A stretch of 64,000 nucleotides of DNA from Paenibacillus polymyxa (GTDB lineage: Bacteria; Bacillota; Bacilli; Paenibacillales; Paenibacillaceae), in assembly GCF_015710975.1 (NCBI RefSeq), contig NZ_CP049783.1, positions 5,466,001 through 5,530,000 on the forward strand. The letters are read 5' to 3'. Every line of letters begins with the position of its first letter. Position 1 is the first letter of the stretch. Shown piece by piece: positions 1-8,823 of this stretch. The notes beneath the pieces are model-generated. The model made no database searches and was not told the origin of the DNA. It saw only the letters and a list, made by a program, of their open reading frames with translations. The position numbers were made by a program, and so were the translations under genes.

Positions 1-977
1 TTACTGGCCACCCGGATTTTTTGCTCAATCGTACTAGCAATGTTCGGATTTTCCTTCAAAAATTGCTTTGCATTCTCACGTCCCTGACCAAGGCGCTCGC
101 CTTCGTAGGAATACCAAGCTCCGCTCTTGTCGACAATGTCATGCTCCGTACCGATGTCAATCAAGCTTCCTTCTTTGGAAATACCCTCACCGTACATAAT
201 ATCCACTTCGGCCTGACGGAAAGGAGGCGCAACTTTGTTCTTCACGACTTTAATACGTGTGCGGTTACCCACGATGTCGTTACCCATTTTCAAGCTTTCG
301 ATACGACGAACATCCAAACGTACCGTAGAGTAAAACTTCAAAGCACGTCCACCTGGTGTAGTTTCAGGGTTACCGAACATAACACCTACTTTTTCACGGA
401 GCTGGTTGATAAAGATAGCAATGGTTTTCGATTTATTAATGGCTCCAGACAGCTTACGTAATGCCTGTGACATCAAACGCGCTTGAAGACCGACATGGGA
501 ATCTCCCATTTCGCCTTCAATCTCTGCCTTCGGTACAAGTGCCGCTACAGAGTCTATGACGATAATATCCACTGCCCCACTACGCACAAGAGCTTCGGCA
601 ATCTCCAATGCCTGCTCACCTGTATCTGGTTGCGATAGTAACAACTCATCAATATTGACACCCAGCTTGCTCGCATACGACGGATCAAGCGCATGCTCGG
701 CATCGATAAAGGCGGCTTGTCCGCCTGTTTTTTGCACCTCTGCGATAGCATGAAGAGCTACTGTCGTTTTACCGGATGATTCCGGTCCATATACTTCAAT
801 AATCCGGCCTCTTGGAAAGCCGCCCGTTCCTAACGCAATATCCAAAGCAATCGAACCACTGGGGATTGTTTCCACTTGCATGTGAGTAGACTCACCCAAC
901 TTCATAATGGAACCTTTACCAAATTGCTTTTCTATTTGACGGAGCGCCATATCCAGCGCAGCACGACGATCTGACAA
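1..977 (-). CDS. recA: Recombinase RecA (3' end cut by window edge)
   Basis: RecA forms filaments on single-stranded DNA, drives homologous recombination and triggers LexA self-cleavage in the SOS response. Seen here: an N-terminus reading [20 protein letters not shown], the Walker A motif GPESSGKT, and a sequence running to ...EQKIRVAS at the left edge, so about 325 codons are present and a short acidic C-terminal tail is missing. I choose TTG at 977 as start: AAGGATG/GTGAG lies just upstream at good spacing and the protein then aligns with other RecA N-termini. An in-frame ATG at 995 has no upstream ribosome-binding site. An SOS box lies in its promoter region. Last gene of the pgsA-cinA-recA cluster. 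Confidence 0.97.
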   Translation of the reverse strand, partial: MSDRRAALDMALRQIEKQFGKGSIMKLGESTHMQVETIPSGSIALDIALGTGGFPRGRIIEVYGPESSGKTTVALHAIAEVQKTGGQAAFIDAEHALDPSYASKLGVNIDELLLSQPDTGEQALEIAEALVRSGAVDIIVIDSVAALVPKAEIEGEMGDSHVGLQARLMSQALRKLSGAINKSKTIAIFINQLREKVGVMFGNPETTPGGRALKFYSTVRLDVRRIESLKMGNDIVGNRTRIKVVKNKVAPPFRQAEVDIMYGEGISKEGSLIDIGTEHDIVDKSGAWYSYEGERLGQGRENAKQFLKENPNIASTIEQKIRVAS

Positions 978-1028
978 TAAACTCACATCCTTCATTGTTT
1001 GTACTTTAATAATACCTTGTTTTGACAC

Positions 1029-1084
1029 GCTTGCCAAGCATTTTTTCGAACATACATTCGTTTTTTTATTTCCCACAACTCTCT
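1029..1084 (-). promoter_or_regulatory. recA promoter region with LexA (SOS) box
   Basis: On the minus strand CGAATGTATGTTCG (1047-1060) fits the Gram-positive LexA/DinR box CGAACRNRYGTTYG at all but one position. A weak -35-like TTGTGG lies 18 bases upstream of a -10-like TATGTT that overlaps the box, so bound LexA would block RNA polymerase. SOS control of recA is established in Bacillus; the exact promoter hexamers are inference. Confidence 0.75.
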
Positions 1085-1112
1085 TCTATAATTAAACCTT
1101 TCTCATAAAACG

Positions 1113-1152
1113 AAAAAAGAACCGCTGGCAAAAAGCTTTGCAACGGTTCTTC
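1113..1152 (-). terminator. Rho-independent terminator after cinA
   Basis: On the minus strand AAGAACCG pairs with CGGTTCTT around a loop of about 19 bases that itself can fold, followed by TTTTTT. It lies between the cinA stop and the recA promoter, so recA is probably transcribed mainly from its own SOS promoter. Confidence 0.85.
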
Positions 1153-1202
1153 CGATAAGAAGATTATATCATGAATATCTATCTAAAACAACTCATCGAT
1201 AA

Positions 1203-2471
1203 TTAAGAGAGTTTCTCGTTCTCTACCAATCGACGCCACAATCTGTACAAGATAGCTTTGACGGATCGCAAACGGATGGTCTCACGGTTACCGCTTAAAT
1301 TTAGCTCATATACCTCCGTTTCCTTGTCACGCTGAGCAATACCAATATACACCAGACCAACTGGCTTCCGCTCGGAATATCCGGGCCCAGCTACACCAGT
1401 AACGGAAAGTCCGAAATCACTGTCCATAATCATTCTTGCCTGCTCTGCAAGCACAAGGGCTACTTCCTTACTCACTGCGCCTGGCGCATGGTCGCCTTCC
1501 AAATAATCATAGGGCACATTGAGCAATTTCATCTTCATTTCATTGGAATAACACACGATTCCACCTTGAAACATAACAGCACTGCCAGGTATAGAAGTGA
1601 TGTGTTCCATCAGCATACCGCCTGTACAGCTTTCCGCCGCACTCACAGTGAGTCCGCGTTTGGCCATTAAATCTACAATCACCTTCTCCAGCGTAACATC
1701 TTCACTTGCATACATATATTCGGAAAGACGTTGCTGAATTTGTACTTCCGTGGCAGTCAGCTTAATTAAAGCTTCACTCTCACTGGCCGCCTTGGTGGAT
1801 ATACGGATCGTAACTTCCCCTTCCTTGGCATAAGGAGCAATCGTGGGGTCCGTCTGGGATTGGATCAGATCTAGCAAGCGAGTTTCAAGAGCTGACTCAC
1901 CGATCCCTGCGAATTTTAGCATTTTCGAATAAATCGGCATCTCCTCACCGCTCAATGCCTGCTGAAGCAACCAAGGTTTGGCATGATTTGCAAACATAGG
2001 TTTAAGTTCCTTAGGCGGTCCGGGCAAAACAACATAAAATTTACCGTCCTGTGCAATCGCATCCCCTATAGCTAAACCTGTCTCATTTTCAAGCGGAGTG
2101 GCTCCTTCAATAGAAAGCGCCTGCCGGCGGTTATTCTCGGTCATTTCGACCCCGCGGTTCCGGAAAAACTGATCAAGCTTGTCCATGGCAAGACGATCTA
2201 TCTGCAATTTCCGCCCCAATACAGCCGCTATCGCATCTTTTGTCAAATCGTCCTGAGTTGGTCCCAGCCCACCAGAAAACAAAATAATATCCGCACGCTT
2301 CTGAGCAAGTCGTACCGCTTCCTGAAGTCGATCCATGTTATCGCCAACTACAGTCTGAAAATATACATCAATGCCGATTGTAGCTAGCTCTTGTGATAAA
2401 TATTGGGCATTTGTATTTACTATTTGTCCAAGTAATAACTCTGTTCCTACTGCAATAATTTCAGCTTTCAT
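1203..2471 (-). CDS. cinA: Competence/damage-inducible protein CinA
   Basis: 422 aa. The N-terminal half is a MoCF-type (MoeA/MogA-like) nucleotide-binding domain beginning MKAEIIAVGTELLLG. The C-terminal half is a CinA domain with AAESCTGG and GVAGPG, the signature of nicotinamide-nucleotide amidase-type proteins; family members salvage damaged pyridine nucleotides, and in streptococci CinA brings RecA to the membrane during transformation. Start: ATG at 2471 is 8 bases from AGGAGG; a TTG one codon earlier is too close. It sits between pgsA and recA, as in B. subtilis. A 12-bp inverted repeat separates it from pgsA. Confidence 0.95.
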   Translation of the reverse strand: MKAEIIAVGTELLLGQIVNTNAQYLSQELATIGIDVYFQTVVGDNMDRLQEAVRLAQKRADIILFSGGLGPTQDDLTKDAIAAVLGRKLQIDRLAMDKLDQFFRNRGVEMTENNRRQALSIEGATPLENETGLAIGDAIAQDGKFYVVLPGPPKELKPMFANHAKPWLLQQALSGEEMPIYSKMLKFAGIGESALETRLLDLIQSQTDPTIAPYAKEGEVTIRISTKAASESEALIKLTATEVQIQQRLSEYMYASEDVTLEKVIVDLMAKRGLTVSAAESCTGGMLMEHITSIPGSAVMFQGGIVCYSNEMKMKLLNVPYDYLEGDHAPGAVSKEVALVLAEQARMIMDSDFGLSVTGVAGPGYSERKPVGLVYIGIAQRDKETEVYELNLSGNRETIRLRSVKAILYRLWRRLVENEKLS

Positions 2472-2515
2472 CAATTCGTCCTCCTATGATGCGTATATTG
2501 TGGGAATTATGTAAA

Positions 2516-2550
2516 GAAACAGCAATAAGTTAAGTCCCTATTGCTGTTTC
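2516..2550 (-). terminator. Perfect 12-bp hairpin between pgsA and cinA
   Basis: GAAACAGCAATA and TATTGCTGTTTC form a perfect 12-bp stem with an 11-base loop. The minus-strand tail is only TTTAC, so this is either a leaky terminator or a processing/attenuation hairpin that lowers cinA expression relative to pgsA. Confidence 0.6.
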
Positions 2551-2566
2551 CATAAGATTTATCCTG

Positions 2567-3154
2567 TTACACTTTAGAGGAGCTCAGCAAATGGATATTC
2601 TTTACAAAGTAATCAATACCCGAATAAATGGTGATTAACACAGCTGCCCATATCGCTATTAAATCAAACGGAATACCCAGAAAAACAAACGGGAAATTAT
2701 TAATGAGCAGTGCTACAATAGCAACGATCTGGATGATCGTCTTTAATTTCCCCCAATTGCTTGCAGCAACCACAGAGCCATCCAATAAAGCGATCTGTCT
2801 TAGACCCGTAACCGCAAACTCACGACTGACAATCACAACGACAACCCATGAATCAATTTTTCCCATTTCTACCAAAGAAACCAAAATAGCAGTTACCAAC
2901 AGCTTATCAGCAAGGGGGTCCAACAGCTTGCCCAAATTGGTGACCATATTATTTTTACGAGCCAAATATCCGTCAAGGCCGTCTGTGCTGGCTGCTACAA
3001 GGAAAATAATAGCCGCAATCAGCTGATTATACGGCAGCTTGAAAGCACCGATCTCAATCGGTGGCGGATAAAAATCAAAATCCACCAGCAAAGCCAGCAT
3101 CATCACCGGGATAAGGCAAATCCGCGTTATTGTAATTCTGTTGGGTAAATTCAC
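2567..3154 (-). CDS. pgsA: CDP-diacylglycerol--glycerol-3-phosphate 3-phosphatidyltransferase
   Basis: 195 aa membrane enzyme that makes phosphatidylglycerol phosphate, the committed step to phosphatidylglycerol and cardiolipin. The CDP-alcohol phosphotransferase signature DG-x2-DG-x2-AR-x8-G-x3-D-x3-D is complete (starts DGLDGYLARK). About four to five hydrophobic segments are visible. It starts with GTG at 3154, preceded by AGGGGAG. A strong vegetative promoter lies about 120 bases upstream. In B. subtilis pgsA likewise precedes cinA and recA. Confidence 0.96.
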   Translation of the reverse strand: MNLPNRITITRICLIPVMMLALLVDFDFYPPPIEIGAFKLPYNQLIAAIIFLVAASTDGLDGYLARKNNMVTNLGKLLDPLADKLLVTAILVSLVEMGKIDSWVVVVIVSREFAVTGLRQIALLDGSVVAASNWGKLKTIIQIVAIVALLINNFPFVFLGIPFDLIAIWAAVLITIYSGIDYFVKNIHLLSSSKV

Positions 3155-3275
3155 AACACACTCTCCCCTGATTATCGTACTTGATTACAAATGGCAGCTT
3201 TCGGATTGAAATCAATCCTATGTAAAATCGCTTTCGACGAGCGTTATACACCTTAATGTCTGCATTTTCGTTACA

Positions 3276-3304
3276 AGTATAATATGGCGCAAAACGCATG
3301 TCAA
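3276..3304 (-). promoter_or_regulatory. Sigma-A promoter of pgsA
   Basis: Minus strand: consensus -35 TTGACA (3299-3304), 17-base spacer, -10 TATACT (3276-3281). It gives a leader of about 115 bases before the pgsA GTG. No other coding sequence is convincing in 3155-3363; an overlapping minus-strand frame here has no ribosome-binding site and runs into pgsA. Confidence 0.85.
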
Positions 3305-3363
3305 AATAACCTGCTGCACATCAAGCAACGTTTAGTCCTACAAAATCTATGAGAGAAAACGGC

Positions 3364-3855
3364 TTATTTCATGTTTGTAAATTGAAGCTCCAACGGCAGA
3401 TCAGCTTTCCGCAGCAATTGAATAATGGCCTGTAGGTCATCCCTATTTTTTCCAGTTACTCGAATTTGATCACCTTGAATCTGACTTTTCACTTTTAGCT
3501 TGGAATCCCGAATAAGGATATTAATTTTTTTTGCGTTATCCTGATCAATTCCCTGCTTAAGAGAAAGACGCTGACGCACTGAACCTAAAGAGGCTGGTTC
3601 CAATTTTCCAAATTCCACATTTTTAAGGGATAGACCTCGTTTGACCATTTTAGATTGCAAAATATCAATCACCGCATTCAGCTTGTATTCATCTTCCGAT
3701 GCAATCGTAAGAGCATCTTTCTCAAGCTTGAGGCTACTTTTGCTCCCCTTGAAATCAAATCTCGTTTCAATTTCACGCTCCGTCTGATGAACCGCATTTG
3801 TTAACTCCTGCATATCCATTTTGGAGACGATATCAAATGAATTTTCTGAAGCCAT
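3364..3855 (-). CDS. YajQ-family nucleotide-binding protein
   Basis: 163 aa, the usual family length. It begins MASENSFDIVSKMDMQELTN and contains the family block TRFDFKGSKS near residue 32. YajQ proteins have two ferredoxin-like folds that bind nucleotides; in Xanthomonas and Pseudomonas members bind cyclic di-GMP and act as effectors, but no function is established in Firmicutes. The start ATG follows AAAGGAAAG, and its own promoter is visible upstream. In B. subtilis the homologue (yitK) lies elsewhere, so its position next to pgsA is a local difference. Confidence 0.93.
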   Translation of the reverse strand: MASENSFDIVSKMDMQELTNAVHQTEREIETRFDFKGSKSSLKLEKDALTIASEDEYKLNAVIDILQSKMVKRGLSLKNVEFGKLEPASLGSVRQRLSLKQGIDQDNAKKINILIRDSKLKVKSQIQGDQIRVTGKNRDDLQAIIQLLRKADLPLELQFTNMK

Positions 3856-3893
3856 CGTTTCACTTTCCTTTCCACAACAAAGTTCAATATCTA

Positions 3894-3923
3894 ATTATAG
3901 GCTAGTCATTTACAAAAATCCAA
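3894..3923 (-). promoter_or_regulatory. Sigma-A-like promoter of yajQ
   Basis: Minus strand: -35 TTGGAT (3918-3923), 18-base spacer, -10 TATAAT (3894-3899), about 40 bases upstream of the yajQ start. It lies directly after the terminator of the preceding 54-aa gene. Confidence 0.65.
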
Positions 3924-3935
3924 TAATCCGTTCAC

Positions 3936-3976
3936 TAAAAAGGCGTTCTTGCCAGTTCCCCGACAAAAACGCCTTT
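3936..3976 (-). terminator. Terminator after the 54-aa membrane protein gene
   Basis: Minus strand: AAAGGCGTTTTTG pairs with CAAGAACGCCTTT (one mismatch) around a 12-base loop, followed by TTTTT. It closes the rodZ transcription unit. Confidence 0.88.
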
Positions 3977-4000
3977 ATTTACAATTGCAGTTTAACATTT

Positions 4001-4165
4001 CTAATAGTGACTTCGTGTTGGATTTCTAAACATATCCAAAATTCCAAGCACAATGTGAGCAAGACCAAAGCCTAATATGCCATAGCCCCATGCATTCGGT
4101 GTTAGATAATAGCCCAGTAAACTGACAATAATCCCGAGCCCAGTCACAATCCAGCTGACGGTCAT
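4001..4165 (-). CDS. 54-aa membrane protein, function unknown
   Basis: Small open frame encoding MTVSWIVTGLGIIVSLLGYY..., ending ...DMFRNPTRSHY. Residues 4-20 and 26-44 are hydrophobic and glycine-rich, so two transmembrane helices with a short polar turn and a basic C-terminus are likely. A ribosome-binding site (GTGAGGTG) lies 8 bases before the ATG, and a good terminator follows directly, which supports a real gene. It is probably co-transcribed with rodZ, 84 bases upstream. I do not recognise a named family; a role near the envelope or RodZ is only suggested by position. Confidence 0.75.
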   Translation of the reverse strand: MTVSWIVTGLGIIVSLLGYYLTPNAWGYGILGFGLAHIVLGILDMFRNPTRSHY

Positions 4166-4249
4166 AACGTATACACCTCACTTTGCGGAAAATGAAATGA
4201 CTGACTTTCCAAGAATTACAGTCATTAGTATTTCCCCGCAACAAGGCGT

Positions 4250-5362
4250 TTATTCACCATCAGTAGTTGTACTAGAATCTGTCCCACTTTGTGTAGTATC
4301 CGTACTACCATTTGTCGTCGTATCCGTTGAACCCGTCACCCCAGTACTCGCTCCAGTGGAAGAAGCTTCCCCTTGCTGTATCAACACCCGGGTCGTCGAT
4401 TTATTATCGGTTATCGGTTGGCCGGCGACGGAAATATCCGTGGCAGAAGACCGTCCTGATTTGATATATAAGCCTTCAGGACCGATATCGAAAGACATGG
4501 CATCTCCACTTTTAGTCATACCATAGCTCAGCTTTTCTCCACGGGAATTTTGTCCCTTGTACACCTCAAGCCAGCTTTCGCCCGTTGCTTTAATATCAAC
4601 CTTGACCGTGGCCCCCGTTGCACTGGAGACTTTGAAGATCGTCGTCTTGCCTTGCTTACCATCCTGAGCCACAGTTACTCCCTGCGCTGGCGTAGTCGTA
4701 TCCGGCTGCTGACCAGGATTTGGAGTAGTCGCATCTGTAGTTCCCGTACCACCTGGCTGGGTTTCCCCGGTTTTTCCCGTATCAGGGGTCTGCCCGCCAG
4801 CACCATTTGGTGCCGTTGTCTGACCATTATTCGGTGTCGTAGTTGTATTTGGAGTAGACGTGTTTGGTGTCGTACTTGGCGTTGTGTTAGGTGTTGTACT
4901 TGGTGTACTTGGTGTACTTGGTGTACTTGGTGTTGTAATCGGCGTTGTATTTTCTGCTGTTTTTGGAGTGGAATGGTTGTTACTCACCCAATAAGCATAA
5001 ATAACCCCAACAATGAGAACTAGAAAAAGCCACATTAACGCTGTAGGCAACCATTTAAGATTGCCAATCGTCGCGGGACGGCTGGAGCGTTTTTGTGTAA
5101 CAGGCTCCATGACTGCTTCCGGTTCAGGTTCAGGCACATTGCTTTGGTGCCCTTCCAGAAGCTCATCGGGATTCAACCCAACCGTTTCGGCGTATGTTTT
5201 AATAAAAGCTCTGACATAAAAGCTTCCCGGCAGCACTTTGTAATCGCCCGTCTCAATGGCTTCCAGATAACGTTTGCGTATCTTCGTCATTTCCTGAACA
5301 TCGTCAAGGCTCAATCCTTTTTGCAGCCGGGCCTCCTTTAATTGCTGACCCAGTTCTGACAT
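4250..5362 (-). CDS. rodZ: RodZ-like cell-shape protein (YmfM)
   Basis: 370 aa. The N-terminal helix-turn-helix domain (about residues 1-70, MSELGQQLKEARLQKGLSLD) resembles RodZ, which binds MreB on the cytoplasmic side. A single transmembrane segment follows near 107-127, then a long Thr/Pro/Ser/Asn/Gly-rich external linker (about 130-240), and a C-terminal beta-rich DUF4115-type domain (TIFKVSSATGATVKVDIKATG). RodZ links MreB to the elongation machinery. The linker holds four tandem 9-bp units. Start ATG follows AAGGAG. Position between the DUF3388 gene and pgsA matches B. subtilis ymfM. Confidence 0.92.
   Translation of the reverse strand: MSELGQQLKEARLQKGLSLDDVQEMTKIRKRYLEAIETGDYKVLPGSFYVRAFIKTYAETVGLNPDELLEGHQSNVPEPEPEAVMEPVTQKRSSRPATIGNLKWLPTALMWLFLVLIVGVIYAYWVSNNHSTPKTAENTTPITTPSTPSTPSTPSTTPNTTPSTTPNTSTPNTTTTPNNGQTTAPNGAGGQTPDTGKTGETQPGGTGTTDATTPNPGQQPDTTTPAQGVTVAQDGKQGKTTIFKVSSATGATVKVDIKATGESWLEVYKGQNSRGEKLSYGMTKSGDAMSFDIGPEGLYIKSGRSSATDISVAGQPITDNKSTTRVLIQQGEASSTGASTGVTGSTDTTTNGSTDTTQSGTDSSTTTDGE
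4897..4932 (-). repeat. Four tandem 9-bp units in the rodZ linker
   Basis: Plus-strand unit TACTTGGTG repeated four times exactly, encoding Pro-Ser-Thr repeats in the extracellular linker. Slippage here would change linker length in steps of three residues without breaking the frame. Confidence 0.9.
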
Positions 5363-5392
5363 GTCATCATCTCCTTGTGTAATTACACTTAT

Positions 5393-6166
5393 TTAAAGAT
5401 CTTCTGTATAACTGGCTGTAAAGGTATCATAAATAATTTCCTCAGCCGGATTATTGCGAAGTTCAATAATGATATTGAAATCGTCAAAGCTGTATCCCGA
5501 TTCACGCACAAATACATCAGGATGCTCAATCACTTTGGTACTTGGCATGCTCATAATTTCCTGAAGCAGGTGATAATGTCTTTCATTGGATCGAATGGTA
5601 CTCACAATGCCGTCAATAATAAACACATTGTTGGGATTCATTTCTTCCTCAGAAAGCTGACTGCGTACCGTCTGTCGTAATAACGTCGACGACACAAAAG
5701 TCCAACGCTTCATTGCACATACACTACTGGCAATAATGGATTCCGTTTTACCAACACGCGGCATTCCGCGAAGACCGATTACCTGATTGCCATCCCTCTT
5801 TAATACTTCACCCAAAAAATCGACCAGCAACCCAAGCTCATCACGTGTAAAACGGAAAGTTTTACGATCATCCGAATCCCGATCGATGTAACGGCCGTGT
5901 CTTACTGCCAATATATCGACCAGTCTCGGAGCACGTAAGGCCGTGACTGTAATGTTGCTGGCTTTTTTCAACGTATCTCCGAGAATGCGTATTTTCTCGT
6001 CATCGTCTGTTTCGAGAAGCATCCCCCGTCTTTCGCCTTCAACACCGTTAATCGTCAGTATATTAACCCCCAGAATACCAAGCATGGAAGCAATGTCCCC
6101 CAGCAGTCCGGGTCGATTTTTATGTATCTTGTATTCCATGTACCACTGTTTTGTCTCTTCCGTCAC
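5393..6166 (-). CDS. YmfK-like DUF3388 protein
   Basis: 257 aa. The first about 75 residues look like an ACT-type regulatory domain (WYMEYKIHKNRPGLLGDIAS, then LTINGVEGERRGMLLETDDD). The remainder resembles an ATP-binding fold with GMPRVGKTESI near residue 134 (a P-loop-like sequence) and VFIIDGIVST. Matches the B. subtilis YmfK family, function unknown. Starts with GTG at 6166 after GAGGTG. A promoter is visible upstream and a terminator separates it from the DUF3243 gene. Confidence 0.85.
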   Translation of the reverse strand: MTEETKQWYMEYKIHKNRPGLLGDIASMLGILGVNILTINGVEGERRGMLLETDDDEKIRILGDTLKKASNITVTALRAPRLVDILAVRHGRYIDRDSDDRKTFRFTRDELGLLVDFLGEVLKRDGNQVIGLRGMPRVGKTESIIASSVCAMKRWTFVSSTLLRQTVRSQLSEEEMNPNNVFIIDGIVSTIRSNERHYHLLQEIMSMPSTKVIEHPDVFVRESGYSFDDFNIIIELRNNPAEEIIYDTFTASYTEDL

Positions 6167-6217
6167 GTTAGCACCTCATTCACATTCAAACCGTCAACAA
6201 TGCCAAATCAAAGCCTT

Positions 6218-6247
6218 ATTGTATCATAAGATAGCATCATTCGACAA
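6218..6247 (-). promoter_or_regulatory. Sigma-A-like promoter of the DUF3388 gene
   Basis: Minus strand: -35 TTGTCG (6242-6247), 18-base spacer, -10 TACAAT (6218-6223), about 50 bases before the start codon. It would drive the DUF3388 gene, rodZ and the 54-aa gene. Confidence 0.65.
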
Positions 6248-6353
6248 AACCCAATTATTGAAATTCGATAGGCTACAGTGTGTTGTAAGCCTCAATCACG
6301 TTTATGATATATAAATTACAATGGAATTACAAGAACAGCTCTGTAACCATTAC

Positions 6354-6381
6354 AGAAAAGCCCCCCAAAAGGGAGCTTTTC
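6354..6381 (-). terminator. Terminator after the DUF3243 gene
   Basis: Minus strand AAAAGCTCCC / GGG(G)GGCTTTT forms a 10-bp stem with a T-rich loop directly after the stop codon. The downstream T-run is short, so strength is uncertain. Confidence 0.7.
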
Positions 6382-6395
6382 ATGTTGGTTCCTAC

Positions 6396-6650
6396 TTATG
6401 CGTTGCTCTTAGCTAATTTAACCATTAGCCGGGCGATGGTGTGACGTTCGTCCTCATCGGCAACTCCCCACAGTTCTTTCAGTGCGCGGTTGGAATGGTT
6501 AGCTGGATCGACCTTCTCATCCAGAAAATCACCGATTTCGTAAGCAAGCTCCGCAATGGTATCTTGACTGATTCCCAGCTTCTCTGCTTGCTCTACACGC
6601 TGACCAAGGAACTTTTTCCAAACATCAAAATTCTGAACAACTGTTGACAT
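6396..6650 (-). CDS. YmfJ-like DUF3243 protein
   Basis: 84 aa, small soluble helical protein: MSTVVQNFDVWKKFLGQRVE, then ...FLDEKVDPANHSNRALKELW and an ERHTIARLMVKLAK ending. This matches the DUF3243/YmfJ family found next to ymfI and ymfK in Bacillus; function unknown. The start at 6650 is supported by AAGGAGG 9 bases upstream; the frame stays open another 30 codons but without a second ribosome-binding site. Followed by a terminator. Confidence 0.88.
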   Translation of the reverse strand: MSTVVQNFDVWKKFLGQRVEQAEKLGISQDTIAELAYEIGDFLDEKVDPANHSNRALKELWGVADEDERHTIARLMVKLAKSNA

Positions 6651-6752
6651 ACTTAAATCCTCCTTAGATGATTCAGATTTAAAATCAACAGTTGTAATAT
6701 GCTCTTCACAGACGCTTACTATACTGGTGGATTCCTCCAAGCGCTGTTTTCC

Positions 6753-7541
6753 TTACGTCACCCATCCTCCGTTAGGACTTATGACCTGGCCATTAATATA
6801 ACCTGACTCAGGAAGCGCAAGAAAATAAACCAGGGACGATATTTCATCAGGCCGTGCCAATCGTCCAGCAGGGATTTCTTCTTCCAAACTGTTAATTTCG
6901 CCTGCATCCAAATGATCCAACATCGACGTGTCTACCGCCCCTGGAGCCACAGCATTCACGGTTACGCCAGAAGGCGCAACCTCTTGAGCCAGTGCTTTAG
7001 TGAAAGCGTTAATGCCTCCCTTGGTAGTGGAGTACAATACCTCGCACGAAGCTCCACATATGCCCCACACAGACGAAACATTCACAATACGGCCATAGCG
7101 TTGGGAAATCATATGCGGCATAAAAACCTGCGTACACAAAAAAGTTCCCTTAACATTCACGGCCATCACTTCGTCCCATTCCTCTTCCGATACATCTGAA
7201 AGCAGCCCATAATGAGATAATCCAGCATTATTCACTAGAATATCTGGCTTCAATCCGTGATTATCCAGCTTTTCCCGCATACGTTCAATCTGCTCCTTAC
7301 TCCGCAGATCGGCTGAAACAGTCATTACCTTGCCTGAATAAGTCATGCAACGACGAGCAACTTCATTTGCTTTTTCATGGGACTTCATGTAGTGAATGAC
7401 CACATTCATCCCTACTGCTGCAAAACGCTCGGCAATAGCCGCACCAATTCCACCACTTGCTCCTGTAATCAGCACAGTCGTATCGCCAATAGCCTTTAAC
7501 TCTCCGCCCTCGGTGGTCATCGGTTCCCTCTCCCTGGACAT
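6753..7541 (-). CDS. Short-chain dehydrogenase/reductase (YmfI-like)
   Basis: 262 aa NAD(P)-dependent oxidoreductase. Visible motifs: dinucleotide-binding TGASGGIG, NNAG, the catalytic Ser in NVSS, and YSTTK carrying the catalytic Tyr and Lys; the C-terminus GYINGQVISPNGGW is typical of FabG-like SDRs. Substrate cannot be read from sequence. The ATG at 7541 overlaps the ymfH stop (TAATG), which suggests translational coupling; an ATG at 7520 preceded by GGGAGAGG is an alternative. It follows the M16 pair as in B. subtilis. Confidence 0.9.
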   Translation of the reverse strand: MSREREPMTTEGGELKAIGDTTVLITGASGGIGAAIAERFAAVGMNVVIHYMKSHEKANEVARRCMTYSGKVMTVSADLRSKEQIERMREKLDNHGLKPDILVNNAGLSHYGLLSDVSEEEWDEVMAVNVKGTFLCTQVFMPHMISQRYGRIVNVSSVWGICGASCEVLYSTTKGGINAFTKALAQEVAPSGVTVNAVAPGAVDTSMLDHLDAGEINSLEEEIPAGRLARPDEISSLVYFLALPESGYINGQVISPNGGWVT

Positions 7542-8821
7542 TACGGACTCACCACCAGCGATATTGCCATTTGATCCCACTTTATATGATCTTTCAGACG
7601 ACGGTTTACATCCTCAAGCGTGATACTTTCATAAACCGGAAGCAATTGAAAAAAATCACTGCCCCGGAAGCGATGTCTTGTAAACTCATGCGCAATATTT
7701 TCGGGAGAATTGAGAGTGCGTAGATAACCGCCGATCTTCTTTTTGCGCGCTCGTTCAAAATGTTCTGCTGCAAACCCCTGCTTCTGAATAGACTCTACCT
7801 CTTCTCGTATCCTAGCCAACAGCCGATCAGGGTCTTTGGTATCCCCGCCGATCGCAGAAAATGCATACTGTTGCGTACTATTGTACTCATGGCCAAAACT
7901 GTCCGAAATCAGGTCCTCATCGTAGAGCTTCTGATATAGCTGTGTACTGGAACCAAACAAGAGATCAAGCATCAGCTTGGTTTCCAGATCATGACGTAGC
8001 AAAGCTTCTCCCGTTAGACCTACTTCAGCCTCCTTGAATCCAAACAGCAACTTTGGCAAAGAAACAGCCAGCTTTACCTCATGACGCGGCTCTGCAACCG
8101 TTGTGGGTTCATCATCGAAAATCCGCTCGATCTCCCCCTGCGGCTTATAGTCTTTTTTCGCCTGATTATTACGTACCAATTCGATTACTTCGGCTGGATC
8201 CACTCCACCTACTACAAAAAGAATCATATTACTTGGATGGTAAAAAGCTTCATAGCAACTGTACAATGTTTCCTTCGTAATCGTACTGATGGATTGAATA
8301 GTACCTGCTATATCAATATGCACCGGATGGACCTTGTACAATGCCTCAATCAGACCAAAGTAACTCCGCCAGTCGGGGTTATCTTCATACATATTGATTT
8401 CCTGGCCTATAATGCCTTTTTCCTTCTCCACATTTTCATCTGTAAAGTAAGGATGCTGAACAAAGTTGACTAGTGTGGTCAAATTCTCTTGAATGCGTTC
8501 GGTTGCCGAAAACAGATATACGGTCTGATCAAAGCTCGTAAATGCGTTCGCCGATGCTCCATTAGAGGAAAAGGTAGCAAAAATATCGCCTTCGGGCTCT
8601 TCAAACATTTTATGCTCCAAAAAATGAGCTATGCCATCCGGCACCTTGACGGACTGTTGACCTTCTACCCGGAAATGATTATCAACCGAGCCATATTTAG
8701 TTGCAAATGTGGCATACGTCTTCTGAAAGCCCGGTTTGGGCAACACATAAACGTGCAAGCCATTATCCATTACTTCATAGTACAGCGTCTCCTGCAAGTG
8801 CTCATACGATATATGCTCCAA
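7541..8821 (-). CDS. M16 zinc peptidase (YmfH-like), catalytic partner
   Basis: 426 aa M16-family protein. It carries the inverted zinc motif HFLEH (in GIAHFLEHKMFEEPEGD) and the distal Glu in GQEINMYEDNPDW, so it should be the active half of the pair with the upstream YmfF-like protein, which lacks the motif. Substrate unknown; M16 pairs of this type process peptides. Starts with TTG at 8821 after GGGGGA. Only two bases separate it from the upstream gene, and its stop overlaps the SDR start by one base. Confidence 0.92.
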   Translation of the reverse strand: MEHISYEHLQETLYYEVMDNGLHVYVLPKPGFQKTYATFATKYGSVDNHFRVEGQQSVKVPDGIAHFLEHKMFEEPEGDIFATFSSNGASANAFTSFDQTVYLFSATERIQENLTTLVNFVQHPYFTDENVEKEKGIIGQEINMYEDNPDWRSYFGLIEALYKVHPVHIDIAGTIQSISTITKETLYSCYEAFYHPSNMILFVVGGVDPAEVIELVRNNQAKKDYKPQGEIERIFDDEPTTVAEPRHEVKLAVSLPKLLFGFKEAEVGLTGEALLRHDLETKLMLDLLFGSSTQLYQKLYDEDLISDSFGHEYNSTQQYAFSAIGGDTKDPDRLLARIREEVESIQKQGFAAEHFERARKKKIGGYLRTLNSPENIAHEFTRHRFRGSDFFQLLPVYESITLEDVNRRLKDHIKWDQMAISLVVSP

Positions 8822-8823
8822 CG

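Noticed and set aside
3075..3299. Minus-strand 74-codon frame upstream of and overlapping pgsA
   Set aside because: It has no ribosome-binding site, overlaps pgsA in another frame, and covers the pgsA promoter.
4897..4932. Tandem 9-bp repeats considered as CRISPR or regulatory repeats
   Set aside because: They are in frame inside rodZ and encode a Pro-Ser-Thr linker.
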